This document shows, piece after piece, positions 27,662 through 39,535 of a stretch of DNA of 64,000 nt. This DNA is from Propionivibrio soli. GTDB lineage: Bacteria; Pseudomonadota; Gammaproteobacteria; Burkholderiales; Rhodocyclaceae. The stretch is from NCBI RefSeq assembly GCF_025770765.1, contig NZ_JANZKY010000001.1:186001-250000 (forward strand). The letters are read 5' to 3'. Below the pieces are notes generated by a model that saw only the letters and a list, made by a program, of their open reading frames with translations, had not been told where the DNA came from and ran no database searches. How positions within the stretch are numbered: position 1 is the stretch's first letter; every line of letters begins with the position of its first letter. Both the position numbers and the translations under genes were made by a program.

Positions 27662-29368
27662 TCAGCCCAGCTTGAATGCCAGCGACGAGGAACCCGAGTT
27701 GAGGGCGACGCTGATCGGCTGCTGGTAGGCGGCCGGACCCCACAACTGGCGCGGACCAGGCGACGCGAAGAGGTCGTCGTCGGCCCACTCGTCGCGCCGC
27801 GAAACGAAATACTTCATCGCGGCCGAATCCATCTTGACGAGCGCCTTCTCGATCACGAATTCGTCCTTGCCGTGGCGGCGTTCGATATTGAGCAGGCCGG
27901 TCAGCGGAATCGCCTGCGGTGCGCCGCCGTTCGTCAAGCCGGTGACGGTCGCCATGTAACCGGTACGGCCGTCGAGAATCAATGACCCGGCCGTCAAGCC
28001 CAGGTTGTAGGTGTAGGCGGCATCGAACAGCGTCGGTGCGCCGCAACGCCCTTCGTACCCAAGGAAGTGGGTGTGCGCGCTGAATGCCACGCCGGCGTCG
28101 AGCTGTTTCACGCGCGCCTTCACCATGTCGACGAGCAGACGCTCGGTCGGGATCAGTGAAACCTGCAGGTTGCCGTGCGAATCGCGTTCCGCCAACAGCA
28201 TATGCACCACGTACGACGGCAACGAGGCCAGCAGTTTGCTGTTCTCGGGCGAGAGCTTGTCGAGGATGTACGCGGGCTTGGCATCTTCAGGCAATGCCGA
28301 GAACGCGAGCTCATGGTGGGCGATCTGTTCGTTCAGTTCGGCGATCAGCGCGTTCATTTCCGGAATGAACTCGATCAGGCCTTCAGGGACCAACACCACG
28401 CCATGGTGCATGCCCTTCGCCGCACGGGCGACGACGGCACGCGCGATCTGGTCCACGATGGCCGCCAGCGACATCTTCTTCTCGGCCACCTCCTCGGAGA
28501 TCACCGTGATCGCGGGTTTGGTCTGCAGCGCAACTTCGATCGTCACGTGCGATGCGGAACGTCCCATCAACTTCACGAAGTGCCAGTACTTGAGCGACGA
28601 GCGGGTGTCCTGAAGGATGTTGCCGACCATCTCGCCGTAGATCTTGGTCGCCGTATCGAAGCCGAAGGAAATGGGCAGCAGATCGCCGATCTGCAGGTCG
28701 CCGTCAATCGTCTTCGGCACGCCGATCACCTGCACGCCGGAACCGTCAGCCTTCACGTTCTTGAACAGGTATTCGGCGAGTACGGCCGCGTTCGTGTTCG
28801 AATCATCGCCGCCGATGATGACGATCGCGTCGAGGTTGTGCTTGACGCAGGTCGCCTTGACCTGGGCGAACTGCTCGTCGGTTTTGATCTTCGTGCGGTC
28901 AGTACCGAGAAAATCGAAGCCGCCGGTGTTGATGATGCTCGCCACGTCCGCGTCGGTGATCTCGAACAGGTTGCCCTTCAGCAGTCCTTTCGGGCCGGGC
29001 TTGACGCCAAACAGCGTATTGCCTGCACCGAGCACGCGCTTCAGTCCGCACACCACGTTATGACCGCCCGCGGCCGGGCCACCGGAGAACAGAACGGCGA
29101 CGCGCTTGCCTTGAGCCGCCTTGGCGTTGGTTCCCGAAGAGGCAAGGACAACATTGCCAGACGCCTGGACCGAATTAGCGAAGCTCTTGGCAACGCTCTC
29201 GCTGTCTTTGGTGCTCAGTACGCGCGACGTATTGGCGAAAGTGACGGCTTGCGGCTGCGTCGGCGAACCGAATGCGGCGCATACCGGAAGCGGCAGCTGG
29301 CGCACCGCCGATTCGAAAATCGAATTGTGCGCTTCCATCTTTTGCAATTGTTCAGCCAGATTGCTCAT
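27662..29368 (-). CDS. Pyrophosphate--fructose-6-phosphate 1-phosphotransferase (PPi-PFK, long type)
   Basis: This 568-residue enzyme interconverts fructose-6-phosphate and fructose-1,6-bisphosphate using PPi. Motifs are VAVLFSGGPAAGGHNVVCGL, IVIIGGDDSNTNAAVLAEYL, VIGVPKTIDGDLQ and FVKLMGRSASHVTIEVALQ. The Asp after GGD (GGDDS) is the classical determinant of PPi use. The roughly 90-residue N-terminal extension and total length match the long PfpB clade that includes the plant beta subunit. A terminator follows. Together with the ATP-PFK at 22.4 kb this gives the cell an irreversible and a reversible route at the same step. Confidence 0.94.
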   Translation of the reverse strand: MSNLAEQLQKMEAHNSIFESAVRQLPLPVCAAFGSPTQPQAVTFANTSRVLSTKDSESVAKSFANSVQASGNVVLASSGTNAKAAQGKRVAVLFSGGPAAGGHNVVCGLKRVLGAGNTLFGVKPGPKGLLKGNLFEITDADVASIINTGGFDFLGTDRTKIKTDEQFAQVKATCVKHNLDAIVIIGGDDSNTNAAVLAEYLFKNVKADGSGVQVIGVPKTIDGDLQIGDLLPISFGFDTATKIYGEMVGNILQDTRSSLKYWHFVKLMGRSASHVTIEVALQTKPAITVISEEVAEKKMSLAAIVDQIARAVVARAAKGMHHGVVLVPEGLIEFIPEMNALIAELNEQIAHHELAFSALPEDAKPAYILDKLSPENSKLLASLPSYVVHMLLAERDSHGNLQVSLIPTERLLVDMVKARVKQLDAGVAFSAHTHFLGYEGRCGAPTLFDAAYTYNLGLTAGSLILDGRTGYMATVTGLTNGGAPQAIPLTGLLNIERRHGKDEFVIEKALVKMDSAAMKYFVSRRDEWADDDLFASPGPRQLWGPAAYQQPISVALNSGSSSLAFKLG

Positions 29369-29723
29369 GGTTTGATCCTAAAGAAAGGGAACGAAAACGA
29401 AGGTTGCCCGGTGTGCGCCGCGTGCCCGCAGGGGCCGCCAAGCGACCGAAAAATCGTTTGGATTCTACCTCAACCCGGAGGTCTGAGCAGCGGCCCGAAG
29501 CAAACACAGGACTCCGCTTTCTCAGTCGTCCTACGCCCCAAAGAGATATTCGGACGACAGCTGGACGTCTAAAGGGACGCTACACTGGTTGGGGACATCA
29601 GACGTCTAAGCATTTTCCGGCCATTCTTATCGCATAGCGCCTTTGGTTTTTGTCATCCTTGTCCCGCTGTTCTAAAGTGATGCCCTGAAGGTTTTTGGAC
29701 CAGCACAAGGGGAGCAGACGAGC
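29369..29723. other. Divergent promoter region between PPi-PFK and malic enzyme genes
   Basis: These 355 bases should carry both promoters. A direct repeat GACGTCTAA occurs at 29564-29572 and 29601-29609, 37 bases apart. Each copy contains the palindrome GACGTC and the second extends to AGACGTCT, so they may be a paired regulator site. No RNA gene is recognisable. Confidence 0.4.
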
Positions 29724-32003
<2,280 letters not shown>

Positions 32004-32155
32004 CGCGAGACATCGGCCCGCCGTTATCGCACAAGCTTTAGCGGTGTGCGCGGCGGGCCATGCGAACGCGCGGGTCGAAACGGAGTCTCAAGCCGTATCG
32101 CCCGGACAGCAGATTTGCGCAACCACCTAGAAGAACGACGCTCAGGAGAAACGCC

Positions 32156-32599
32156 ATGATCGCACGCTGGTTAACAGGGATCGCAACAATTCTGGCGGCA
32201 TTCGCCGTCAGCGCGGAAGTGATAGACATCGACAACGGCGAATTGGCCAAACTGGCCGCAAAAGGCGTCCCGATCATCGACATCCGCACCGCAGGCGAGT
32301 GGAAAACCGGAGTCATCCCGGGCAGCCGGCTGCTTACGTTCTTCGACGAGGCCGGACAGTCCAACCCGCCACAATGGCTTGAACGCGCAAAGGCGGTGGC
32401 CAAACCGGACCAACCGGTGGTTCTCGTTTGCCGGAGCGGAAACCGGTCACGCAGGGCAAGCGACTTTCTTTCGACTCAGGCTGGATACGGGACGGTGTAC
32501 AACCTATCGAAAGGAATGAACGGTTGGGTCGCCGAGAGCCGCCCAGTCACGGCACCCGCGCCCGGCATGGCGCTCTGTTCGCCCCCGGCCCATTGCTGA
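32156..32599 (+). CDS. Exported rhodanese-domain protein
   Basis: This 147-residue protein has an N-terminal signal peptide (MIARWLTGIATILAAFAVSAE). A single rhodanese domain follows, with IIDIRTAGEWKTGVIPGS and the active-site loop LVCRSGNRSRRASDFL containing the nucleophilic Cys. A C-terminal PPAHC tail adds one more Cys. It should handle sulfane sulfur in the periplasm, but the acceptor is unknown. The ATG at 32156 follows CAGGAGAA. It is followed by an unrelated signalling gene. Confidence 0.88.
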   Translation: MIARWLTGIATILAAFAVSAEVIDIDNGELAKLAAKGVPIIDIRTAGEWKTGVIPGSRLLTFFDEAGQSNPPQWLERAKAVAKPDQPVVLVCRSGNRSRRASDFLSTQAGYGTVYNLSKGMNGWVAESRPVTAPAPGMALCSPPAHC

Positions 32600-32698
32600 A
32601 ACGGAACCAAAGGAGCTAACGAGGGCGCTCAGTGCCTGGTATGCCGCTTGCAAGCACTGCCCCTGTGAACCAGAATGGTCTGCAGGAGGCAAGCCAGC

Positions 32699-33922
32699 AT
32701 GATCAGAATTCCCGACGAGAAAGCGGCGTTCTTCAGGCACTCCGACGCGCTCGAAGCGCTGCACCGTAGCCAATCGCTCAATGAGAAACTGGCCGCCCTG
32801 CACGGCGCATTGCGCACGCACGTTGCGACGGTCGACCGTATCGCGGTCGCCGCGTACGACAGCACAACGGATCTCCTGCGCACGTTTCTGGCCAGCTCCC
32901 CGCACGGCAATCCGCTTGTCCGTTACGAATCCCGCCTGGCCGAATCCCCTTCGCTGGTGAGCATCCTCCAAGCGGGCGCTCCGCGGCTCGTTCATGATCT
33001 CGAGATTTTCCGTTCCGGCACCCACCCGCATACGCAAGCGATTGCCGAAGGAGGCTATCGCTGGAGCTACACCGTCCCGATGTATCGGGACGGTACGTTC
33101 TGGGGATTCGTTTTTCTGAACTCGCTCAGCCCGTACGCCTTGAACGATGCGGAGTTGCGCACGCTCGACGTCTTCGCTCACCTCGTCGCCTCGATCGTTA
33201 CCGACCAGATGCAGGCGATGCGTACGCTGGCTGCGGCCGTGAAGACCGCGCACGACCTCGTGCACTACCGCGATCCGGAAACGGGCGGGCACATCGACCG
33301 CATGGCACGGTACGCACGGCTGATCGCACAGCATCTCGCGGCGCACGGCCTAGCCGCGCTCGACGACGAGGCGATCGAGCGCATCTATAACTACGCTCCA
33401 CTGCACGACATCGGCAAGTTGGCGCTGCCCGACCGCATCCTGCTCAAGCCGGGCAACCTCTCGGACGCCGAGCGCGAAGAAATGAAGCGCCATACTGTCC
33501 TCGGCTTGGAGATGATCGACACGATCGCGCGCAACTTCGGTCTGGAACATCTCGACGGGCTCGACATCCTTCGGCATATCGCCGAGTCGCACCACGAGAC
33601 GATGGACGGATGCGGCTATCCGCATGGCCTGCACGGCGACGAGATTCCGATTGAAGCGCGCATCGTCGCGGTCGCCGACATCTTCGATGCCTTGACCAGC
33701 TCGCGCGCCTACAAGGTGTCATGGACCCAGGCCAAGGCCTTCACCCGCCTGCGCGAGCTGGCACGCGCCAAGCTCGACAAGGACTGCGTGGAAGCGCTGC
33801 TGGCCAATGCCGACAAAGTGCACGTAATCCGCGAACGTTACGCCGACCGCCCTTCCGCTGACGATCGCCACGACATCCGGCCGACCGACGTCGTAAGCGC
33901 CACGGACATGCATCCTGTTTAG
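32699..33922 (+). CDS. GAF-like and HD-GYP domain protein (c-di-GMP phosphodiesterase)
   Basis: This 407-residue protein has an N-terminal GAF-like sensor (about 20-170). The HD-GYP domain is complete, with HDIGK (preceded by YNYAPL), SHHETMDGCGYPHGLHG and VAVADIFDALTSSRAYK. All metal ligands and the GYP motif are intact, so it is probably an active c-di-GMP hydrolase. The ATG at 32699 follows AGGAGG. It is cytosolic with no membrane segment. Its last four bases overlap the 3' end of the response-regulator HD-GYP gene on the other strand. Confidence 0.9.
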   Translation: MIRIPDEKAAFFRHSDALEALHRSQSLNEKLAALHGALRTHVATVDRIAVAAYDSTTDLLRTFLASSPHGNPLVRYESRLAESPSLVSILQAGAPRLVHDLEIFRSGTHPHTQAIAEGGYRWSYTVPMYRDGTFWGFVFLNSLSPYALNDAELRTLDVFAHLVASIVTDQMQAMRTLAAAVKTAHDLVHYRDPETGGHIDRMARYARLIAQHLAAHGLAALDDEAIERIYNYAPLHDIGKLALPDRILLKPGNLSDAEREEMKRHTVLGLEMIDTIARNFGLEHLDGLDILRHIAESHHETMDGCGYPHGLHGDEIPIEARIVAVADIFDALTSSRAYKVSWTQAKAFTRLRELARAKLDKDCVEALLANADKVHVIRERYADRPSADDRHDIRPTDVVSATDMHPV

Positions 33923-34950
33923 TTGGTCGGGTCGGTATAGGACGCCCGGATTTCGGCGTACTCGGGAATCAGGCCGACAAAGAGCTCGACCAGCGCGGGG
34001 TCGAAGGCGGTCGCCGCTCGGCCGACAATGTAGGCCGCCGCGTCTTCCGATGACCAAGGACGTTTGTACGGACGCTCGCTGGTTAGCGCATCGAATACGT
34101 CGCAGATGGCGGCGATTCGTCCATGCAAGGGAATCTCCTCGCTCTTGAGGCCACGCGGATAGCCCTTGCCGTCCCAGCGCTCGTGATGCGTAAGCGCCAC
34201 CGAGCGTGCAATGGTAAGCAGCTCCGAGTCGTGCTCGCCGATGATTTCGGCGCCGATTTCGGCGTGCCGTTTCATGAAGGCCCACTCCTCGGGATCAAGC
34301 TTGGTCGGTTTGAGCAGGATACGATCGGGAATACCAATTTTCCCGATGTCATGCATTGGCGCGGCCAGTTGAAGGATCTCGGCCTGAGCCTCCGGCACGC
34401 CTGCCGCCCGCGCGAGCCGCTGACAGTAAAGACTCATGCGAATGACGTGCATGCCAGTCTCGTTGTCGCGGTACTCTCCGGCCCGCCCGAGACGCCGGAC
34501 GATCTCGAGCCGCGTGTTTTCGAGTTCGCGCGTGCGTTCGCGCACCCGTTCCTCAAGCGCTAGGTTCATATTGTGCAGGTCGAGGTGGATCCGCACCCGC
34601 TGCCGCACGATCGCGGGATGGCAGGGCTTGTGCAGGTAGTCGACAGCGCCGAGCCGTAAGCCCACCTCCTCGTTGCTGACATCGCTTTGCGCCGTGAGAA
34701 AAATGATCGGAATGTCCCGTGTCCGCAGATCGGACTTCAGCCGCCGGCAGACCTCGTAGCCATCCATCCCCGGCATCATCACGTCGAGCAGGATCAGGCT
34801 CGGATGCGGCGCCGCCAGCGCAAGGGCCAGCGCCTCCGTCCCGTTCATGGCAAACAGGACGCGGTACTCCTGCCCCAGCACATCTGCCATGGCGCTGATA
34901 TTTTCGGCCACATCGTCGGCGACCAGAATCGTTTCGCGATCATCGTTCAT
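33919..34950 (-). CDS. RpfG-like response regulator with HD-GYP output
   Basis: This 343-residue protein has a receiver at residues 8-125 (ILVADDVAENISAM, PSLILLDVMMPGMDGYEVCRR with the phosphoacceptor Asp, YLHKPCHPA). A coiled linker leads to an HD-GYP domain (PMHDIGKIGIPDRILLKPTK, THHERWDGKGYPRGL, AICDVFDALTSERPYK). All catalytic positions are present. It overlaps the end of the hybrid kinase gene by 11 bases, which makes that kinase its likely phosphodonor. Phosphorylation should switch c-di-GMP breakdown. Confidence 0.94.
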   Translation of the reverse strand: MNDDRETILVADDVAENISAMADVLGQEYRVLFAMNGTEALALALAAPHPSLILLDVMMPGMDGYEVCRRLKSDLRTRDIPIIFLTAQSDVSNEEVGLRLGAVDYLHKPCHPAIVRQRVRIHLDLHNMNLALEERVRERTRELENTRLEIVRRLGRAGEYRDNETGMHVIRMSLYCQRLARAAGVPEAQAEILQLAAPMHDIGKIGIPDRILLKPTKLDPEEWAFMKRHAEIGAEIIGEHDSELLTIARSVALTHHERWDGKGYPRGLKSEEIPLHGRIAAICDVFDALTSERPYKRPWSSEDAAAYIVGRAATAFDPALVELFVGLIPEYAEIRASYTDPTN

Positions 34951-37900
34951 CGGACTCCTCCTCCGTTGCGTTGCGGTCGCCGGGGAGCAGGGGCAGTAGT
35001 TTCAGGGCCGTCGCGTAGTCGTAACGCAGAACCGCCGCGCGGAATTCGCCCAAGCGATCCGGAGCCGGGTCGAGGCGCGCGATCGCACGCAAGAAATCGT
35101 CGAGCGACGAAACAGCCGCCGTGTCGCGGGACTCCAGCAAACCTTGCATATTTTCGATTGCCTGCTGACACTCCTCAGCATCGGTCCGCGGCGCCTCGGT
35201 TACCGTCGCGCCGCCTGACCGGGCTGGGGGCTCGCTTTCGTCACCGAGCGCCTGCAACCCGCCCATCACACAGCCGAGCTCGGTCATTGCGGCCGGCCGA
35301 GCGGCGTTCAGTTCGTGGATGTTCCTGCGCGCCGCCGCCTTTTCGAGGTCCTCGGCCAACGAGCCGAGTCTTGCCGCTCCCATCGACCTCGCCAGACCCT
35401 TCAAGGTATGAGCCAGACGCACGGCGGCCGCCCAGTCGCCCGAGTCCAATGCGGCAGCAAATTCGGCTTCGAAAGTGTTTCCGAATCCGTCGCGGAATCG
35501 CCGCAACACGCGCAGGTACAGGTCTTTCTTGCCAAGCGCGAAACCCAGCCCTGCCGTTTGGTCGATTCCCGCGAGCCCAGGCAGTCCACCCGCTGCGAGG
35601 TTCTCAGTGTCGGTTGGTTCGGCGACGGACTTGAGTAACGGTCGACGCGCCGGCGAAGCGCGATAGATGAGTTCGTGCGGCCCGTGCGTCGTTGTGCGCA
35701 CGTGTGACAGCCACTTGAGCAAGATGGTGAAAAAATCGGCCGGATTGACCGGTTTGGTGACGAAGTCGTCCATGCCGGCTTCTTCGCAGACCCGCCGATC
35801 TTCGTCGAAAGCGTTCGCCGTCATGGCAATGATCGGCGTCGTCTCGTAGCCCGGCAGCGCCCTGATCGCTCGCGTCGCCTTCATGCCGTCCATCTCGGGC
35901 ATCTGCATATCCATCAGGATCAGGTGGTAGTGTCTGTCGCGCGCGCGCTTGATCGCCTCGTACCCGTTGGCGGCCGTGTCGGCGTTCAGTCCGACCGAAT
36001 GCAGCAGCTCCATCGCAACCTCGGAATTGATCGCGTTGTCCTCGACGAGCAGAAGCTGGGCGTCGCTGAAACGTAGCCTGAGGCGCCCCTCGGCATCCGT
36101 CCGCTCCTTGTATTCGGGCTCGGGCATGATGCCGTGCCCTCGCCCAAGCCGCGCGGTCAGCCAGAACGTGCTGCCGACCCCCGGCGTACTGCTAGCGCCC
36201 GCTTCGCCTCCCATCAACCCGGCGAGCCGGCGGGTAATCGCGAGCCCCAGCCCCGTGCCGCCGTACTTGCGGGTGGTGGAGGTATCGGCCTGTTCGAAGG
36301 ACCGGAAAAGGTCTGGGAGGACATCGGCCGGGATGCCGATTCCCGTATCTTCGACTTCGAAACGTACCAGCAGATCATCCGCGTTGGCTTCGATGAGGAC
36401 GGCGCGCAGGACGACGCGGCCCCGCTCGGTGAATTTCACGGCGTTGCCGGCGTAATTGAGCAAGGCTTGCCGCAAACGCGTGGGATCGCCCCGCAGCCAG
36501 ACGGGCACAGAGTCGGGATCGATGTCGACCTGCAGCCCCTTGTTCCTCGCCTGCTCGCCGATGAGCGAACGGATGTTGTCGAGGATCGCCGAAAGGTGGA
36601 AATCCATGCTCTCGAGTTCGACGCGTCCGGCCTCGATCTTCGAGATATCGAGAATGTCGTTGATGATCGACAGCAGGTGCCGCCCGGCGTTTTCGATCTT
36701 GCGCATCCGCTCCGCCTGCTCCGGCGTCTGTCCGGCGCGAAGGACGAGATGGGTCAAGCCGATGATGGCGTTCATCGGCGTTCGGATTTCGTGGCTCATG
36801 TTGGCAAGAAAGACGCTCTTGGCTTGGTTCGCCGACTCCGCTTGTGCTTTCGCCACGGCCAGTTCGGCCGTCCGGCTGGCTACGAGGTTCTCGAGATGAT
36901 TGCGGTGCTGTTCCAGCTCGGCCTCCACCCGCTTGCGTTCGGTGATATCGACGACGATGCCGAGATAACGCCAGGGACGGTTGCGTCGGTCGACGTCAGG
37001 ACGTCCACGCGACATCAGCCAACGTTCGCTACCGTCCGGATGCCGGACACGCCATTCCACGTTAAGCTCGGCCGCCATTTCACGCGCGGCGGTCACTGCC
37101 GTTACAGCGGCGTCGCGATCATCTGGATGCACGGTGGCAATCCAGGTTTCGAAGGACGGCATGCTGCTTCCCGGCGTTAGCCCGTAGAGTCGGAACACCT
37201 CGTCGGACCAGACATTCCGACCGGTTGCAATATCCCACTCCCAGCTCCCGGCCTTCGCCGCGTCGAGCGCCAGGCGCAGCTTGCTCTCGCTTTCGCGCAC
37301 GGCGTCCTCGGCCGCCCGTTGCTCGGTCACATCGCGCCCGGTAACGACGGCTCCCGCGATCTCGCCGTCGCCGTCGCGTATCGGCGCGAAGCTGAAGCTG
37401 CCCACCCAGGTCTCGCCGGTTTCTTTACAGCGCAGGATCAGTTCCTCACTGGTTCGGGCGTCGCCGCGCAAGGCTCGCGGCACGGGCCACTCGTTTTCGG
37501 GTAGGACCTCTCCACTCGTTGAGCTGATTTCGAACGTTTTCGCATATTCCGTTTGCGTACGTGGACAGTCCTCGCGCGTACGGCAACGATGAAAGCTGGC
37601 AAAGGCTTCGTTTACCTCGACGAAGCGCCCCCACCGGTCCGTGATGAAGACGGCATCGGTCATGCTGGCCAGTGCGGCCTCCAGCTTGCCTTTCGTCGCC
37701 AGCATGTCGTCCTGGACCCGCTTTCGCGCGTCGATGTCCTCGATTACCGCCACGAAATAGTCAGGATCGCCCTGTGCCGTACGCACCAACGACACCGTGA
37801 GGTTCACCCATACCGCGCTGCCGTCCCTCCGTAGGAAACGCTTTTCACGGGCATAGTGCTCGATCTCGCCATCCAGCATGGACCCGACTTCTTCCGCGTC

Positions 37901-39103
37901 ATTGTCGACGTCATCGGGATGGGTGAGACTGCGGAAGCTCTTGCCTACCAGGTCGCCAGGCGGCCAACCGAGCATCGTGGAGAGGCGCCGGTTGGCACGC
38001 AGCCACTCCCCGTTCGTGGCGACGAGCGCGATGCCGACCGCGGCCTGCTCGAATGTCGCCGTAAATCGCTGCTCGCTGGCCAACAGAGTTTGCGAGTCGG
38101 CGATGCGCTGCGCGGCGGCTGCATCAAGGTAGTCGCGCGCGGCGGCGATCTCGGCGATGTCCGAGCGCGGAACGTCCGGCCGAGGGGCCTCAACCAAGCT
38201 CGCCACACCGCCGACCAACCGACGCGCCGCGATCTTTCCGGCGAAGACGCCGATCAACAGAGCCGCCAAAAGGCCGGCCGAAAACTTCGCGATCGCCGAG
38301 TACATTGGCGTGTGGTAAACGTCACGCGGAATTTCAAGCACGACCGACCAACGGGAAAGGGCTGACAACGCCTCAATCCTGCCTTCCGGATCCACGTCCC
38401 GCCGCGGGTCCATTCCTGGGGGAATACGCTCCGCGAGCCGCGTACCGCCGCGGTCAAGCAGGGTAAGCGCCCAACGTTCCGGCAAGTCGAGTTGATCTAG
38501 CCGCTGCTGAAAACGCTCGGTCTCGATGATGCTGACCATGACGTAAGCGGCCCGCCCTTCGCGCAGGACCGGCACGGCTATACCAACCAGGGTCCCTTCG
38601 CCGAGCTGACTGCGAAAGCTATCTCCCACCGCCGGCTTTCCTGTCGCCACGGCCTCCGGTGCAGCAGCCCGCCCTTGGGGTCGTGGGAGCGTCGGCAACG
38701 GTGTACCGAACGGTTCACGGGTCGTAAACAGCATTTGCATCGGCTCAGTCGCCAGCGCAAAGACGACGTGAGCATCAAAGCTTTTCTGGTAATCCTGCGC
38801 CTCTCGATACAGATGGCTCCAGCCATCGGGATCGTCCGAAAATGGGGAAAACGCGAGCATGTTCAGGCCATTGATCCGTGCCTGCAAGCGCTGATCGATC
38901 GCCAACGCGAGATAACCAGCGATGTGCCGCGCATCGTTCATGAAAGCCTGCTGTTGCTTGTGCACTCCGTCCACGGCTAGCCAGGTGGCAACGATAAGGG
39001 GCGGCAACATGCAAAGCCAGATGAGACGCGCTACGAAGCTGCGCATCGATATCGCGTGGTCGCGCAAAAACGGCTGCGACAAGGCTTGGCTGTCGATCCT
39101 CAT
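34940..39103 (-). CDS. Membrane-bound hybrid sensor histidine kinase with PAS repeats, receiver and Hpt
   Basis: This protein has about 1387 residues. Membrane helix 1 (ARLIWLCMLPPLIVATWLA) and helix 2 near residue 275 (FSAGLLAALLIGVFAG) enclose a periplasmic sensor of about 230 residues. PAS domains follow at roughly 345-460, 470-590 and 610-725. HisKA has FLANMSHEIRTPMNAIIGL near residue 770. The ATPase has NAVKFTERG, EDTGIGIP and YGGTGLGLAITRRL. A receiver (LLLVEDNAINSEVAMEL, LILMDMQMPEMDG) spans about 1014-1135. A C-terminal Hpt has AHTLKGLARSMGAARLG. It is arranged as a full phosphorelay to the overlapping RpfG-like regulator. The start is uncertain: ATG at 39103 is given and ATG at 39046 is possible. 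Confidence 0.92.
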   Translation of the reverse strand: MRIDSQALSQPFLRDHAISMRSFVARLIWLCMLPPLIVATWLAVDGVHKQQQAFMNDARHIAGYLALAIDQRLQARINGLNMLAFSPFSDDPDGWSHLYREAQDYQKSFDAHVVFALATEPMQMLFTTREPFGTPLPTLPRPQGRAAAPEAVATGKPAVGDSFRSQLGEGTLVGIAVPVLREGRAAYVMVSIIETERFQQRLDQLDLPERWALTLLDRGGTRLAERIPPGMDPRRDVDPEGRIEALSALSRWSVVLEIPRDVYHTPMYSAIAKFSAGLLAALLIGVFAGKIAARRLVGGVASLVEAPRPDVPRSDIAEIAAARDYLDAAAAQRIADSQTLLASEQRFTATFEQAAVGIALVATNGEWLRANRRLSTMLGWPPGDLVGKSFRSLTHPDDVDNDAEEVGSMLDGEIEHYAREKRFLRRDGSAVWVNLTVSLVRTAQGDPDYFVAVIEDIDARKRVQDDMLATKGKLEAALASMTDAVFITDRWGRFVEVNEAFASFHRCRTREDCPRTQTEYAKTFEISSTSGEVLPENEWPVPRALRGDARTSEELILRCKETGETWVGSFSFAPIRDGDGEIAGAVVTGRDVTEQRAAEDAVRESESKLRLALDAAKAGSWEWDIATGRNVWSDEVFRLYGLTPGSSMPSFETWIATVHPDDRDAAVTAVTAAREMAAELNVEWRVRHPDGSERWLMSRGRPDVDRRNRPWRYLGIVVDITERKRVEAELEQHRNHLENLVASRTAELAVAKAQAESANQAKSVFLANMSHEIRTPMNAIIGLTHLVLRAGQTPEQAERMRKIENAGRHLLSIINDILDISKIEAGRVELESMDFHLSAILDNIRSLIGEQARNKGLQVDIDPDSVPVWLRGDPTRLRQALLNYAGNAVKFTERGRVVLRAVLIEANADDLLVRFEVEDTGIGIPADVLPDLFRSFEQADTSTTRKYGGTGLGLAITRRLAGLMGGEAGASSTPGVGSTFWLTARLGRGHGIMPEPEYKERTDAEGRLRLRFSDAQLLLVEDNAINSEVAMELLHSVGLNADTAANGYEAIKRARDRHYHLILMDMQMPEMDGMKATRAIRALPGYETTPIIAMTANAFDEDRRVCEEAGMDDFVTKPVNPADFFTILLKWLSHVRTTTHGPHELIYRASPARRPLLKSVAEPTDTENLAAGGLPGLAGIDQTAGLGFALGKKDLYLRVLRRFRDGFGNTFEAEFAAALDSGDWAAAVRLAHTLKGLARSMGAARLGSLAEDLEKAAARRNIHELNAARPAAMTELGCVMGGLQALGDESEPPARSGGATVTEAPRTDAEECQQAIENMQGLLESRDTAAVSSLDDFLRAIARLDPAPDRLGEFRAAVLRYDYATALKLLPLLPGDRNATEEESDER

Positions 39104-39535
39104 GCGCACCGCACCCGCGAGGACTCGCACGCCGAGGGCGCTGCATCCGAGGCACGGCGCGAGAGGCGCGCGGCATCCCAGCGGACCGACACGGAACATT
39201 CGCCCAACACAATCAAAGCGAACATCGCTTCTCCTACGCGATCCCGCTGTATCAGACGCCGGGCCACGCTCAGAAAACGGATCGGACAGAAGCTTCACCG
39301 ACACGGCAACCGGCTGGTCATCGCGAAACCGAACCTTGCCTATCGCATGGTTCTATGCATTTCGCGCAGTGCGCTTCCGATGATCTGTAGAGAGGGCGGA
39401 ATGGGCATCGGTTCCATCGACACGCGAACGGAATATTGCGGCGCTTGGCTCAGGAACAAGAATCGCATCCCGCTGCAAATCGTATGCCCGCGCAAAGGAA
39501 CCACTTCTTCCTTCGCGCGAGTCAATGGCAGGCGA
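39104..39535. other. Intergenic region between cobB and the hybrid kinase
   Basis: These 432 bases lie downstream of cobB and upstream of the kinase on the same strand. They must hold the kinase promoter and the end of the B12 operon. I see no clear terminator, RNA or repeat. Short open frames here show no recognisable features. Confidence 0.35.

Noticed and set aside
28175-29572. A 465-codon plus-strand frame opposite the PPi-phosphofructokinase
   Set aside because: Same reason: GC-rich antisense openness, no family features, and the opposite strand encodes an unambiguous protein.
39340-39525. A 61-codon minus-strand frame downstream of cobB
   Set aside because: No motif or ribosome site; probably chance.
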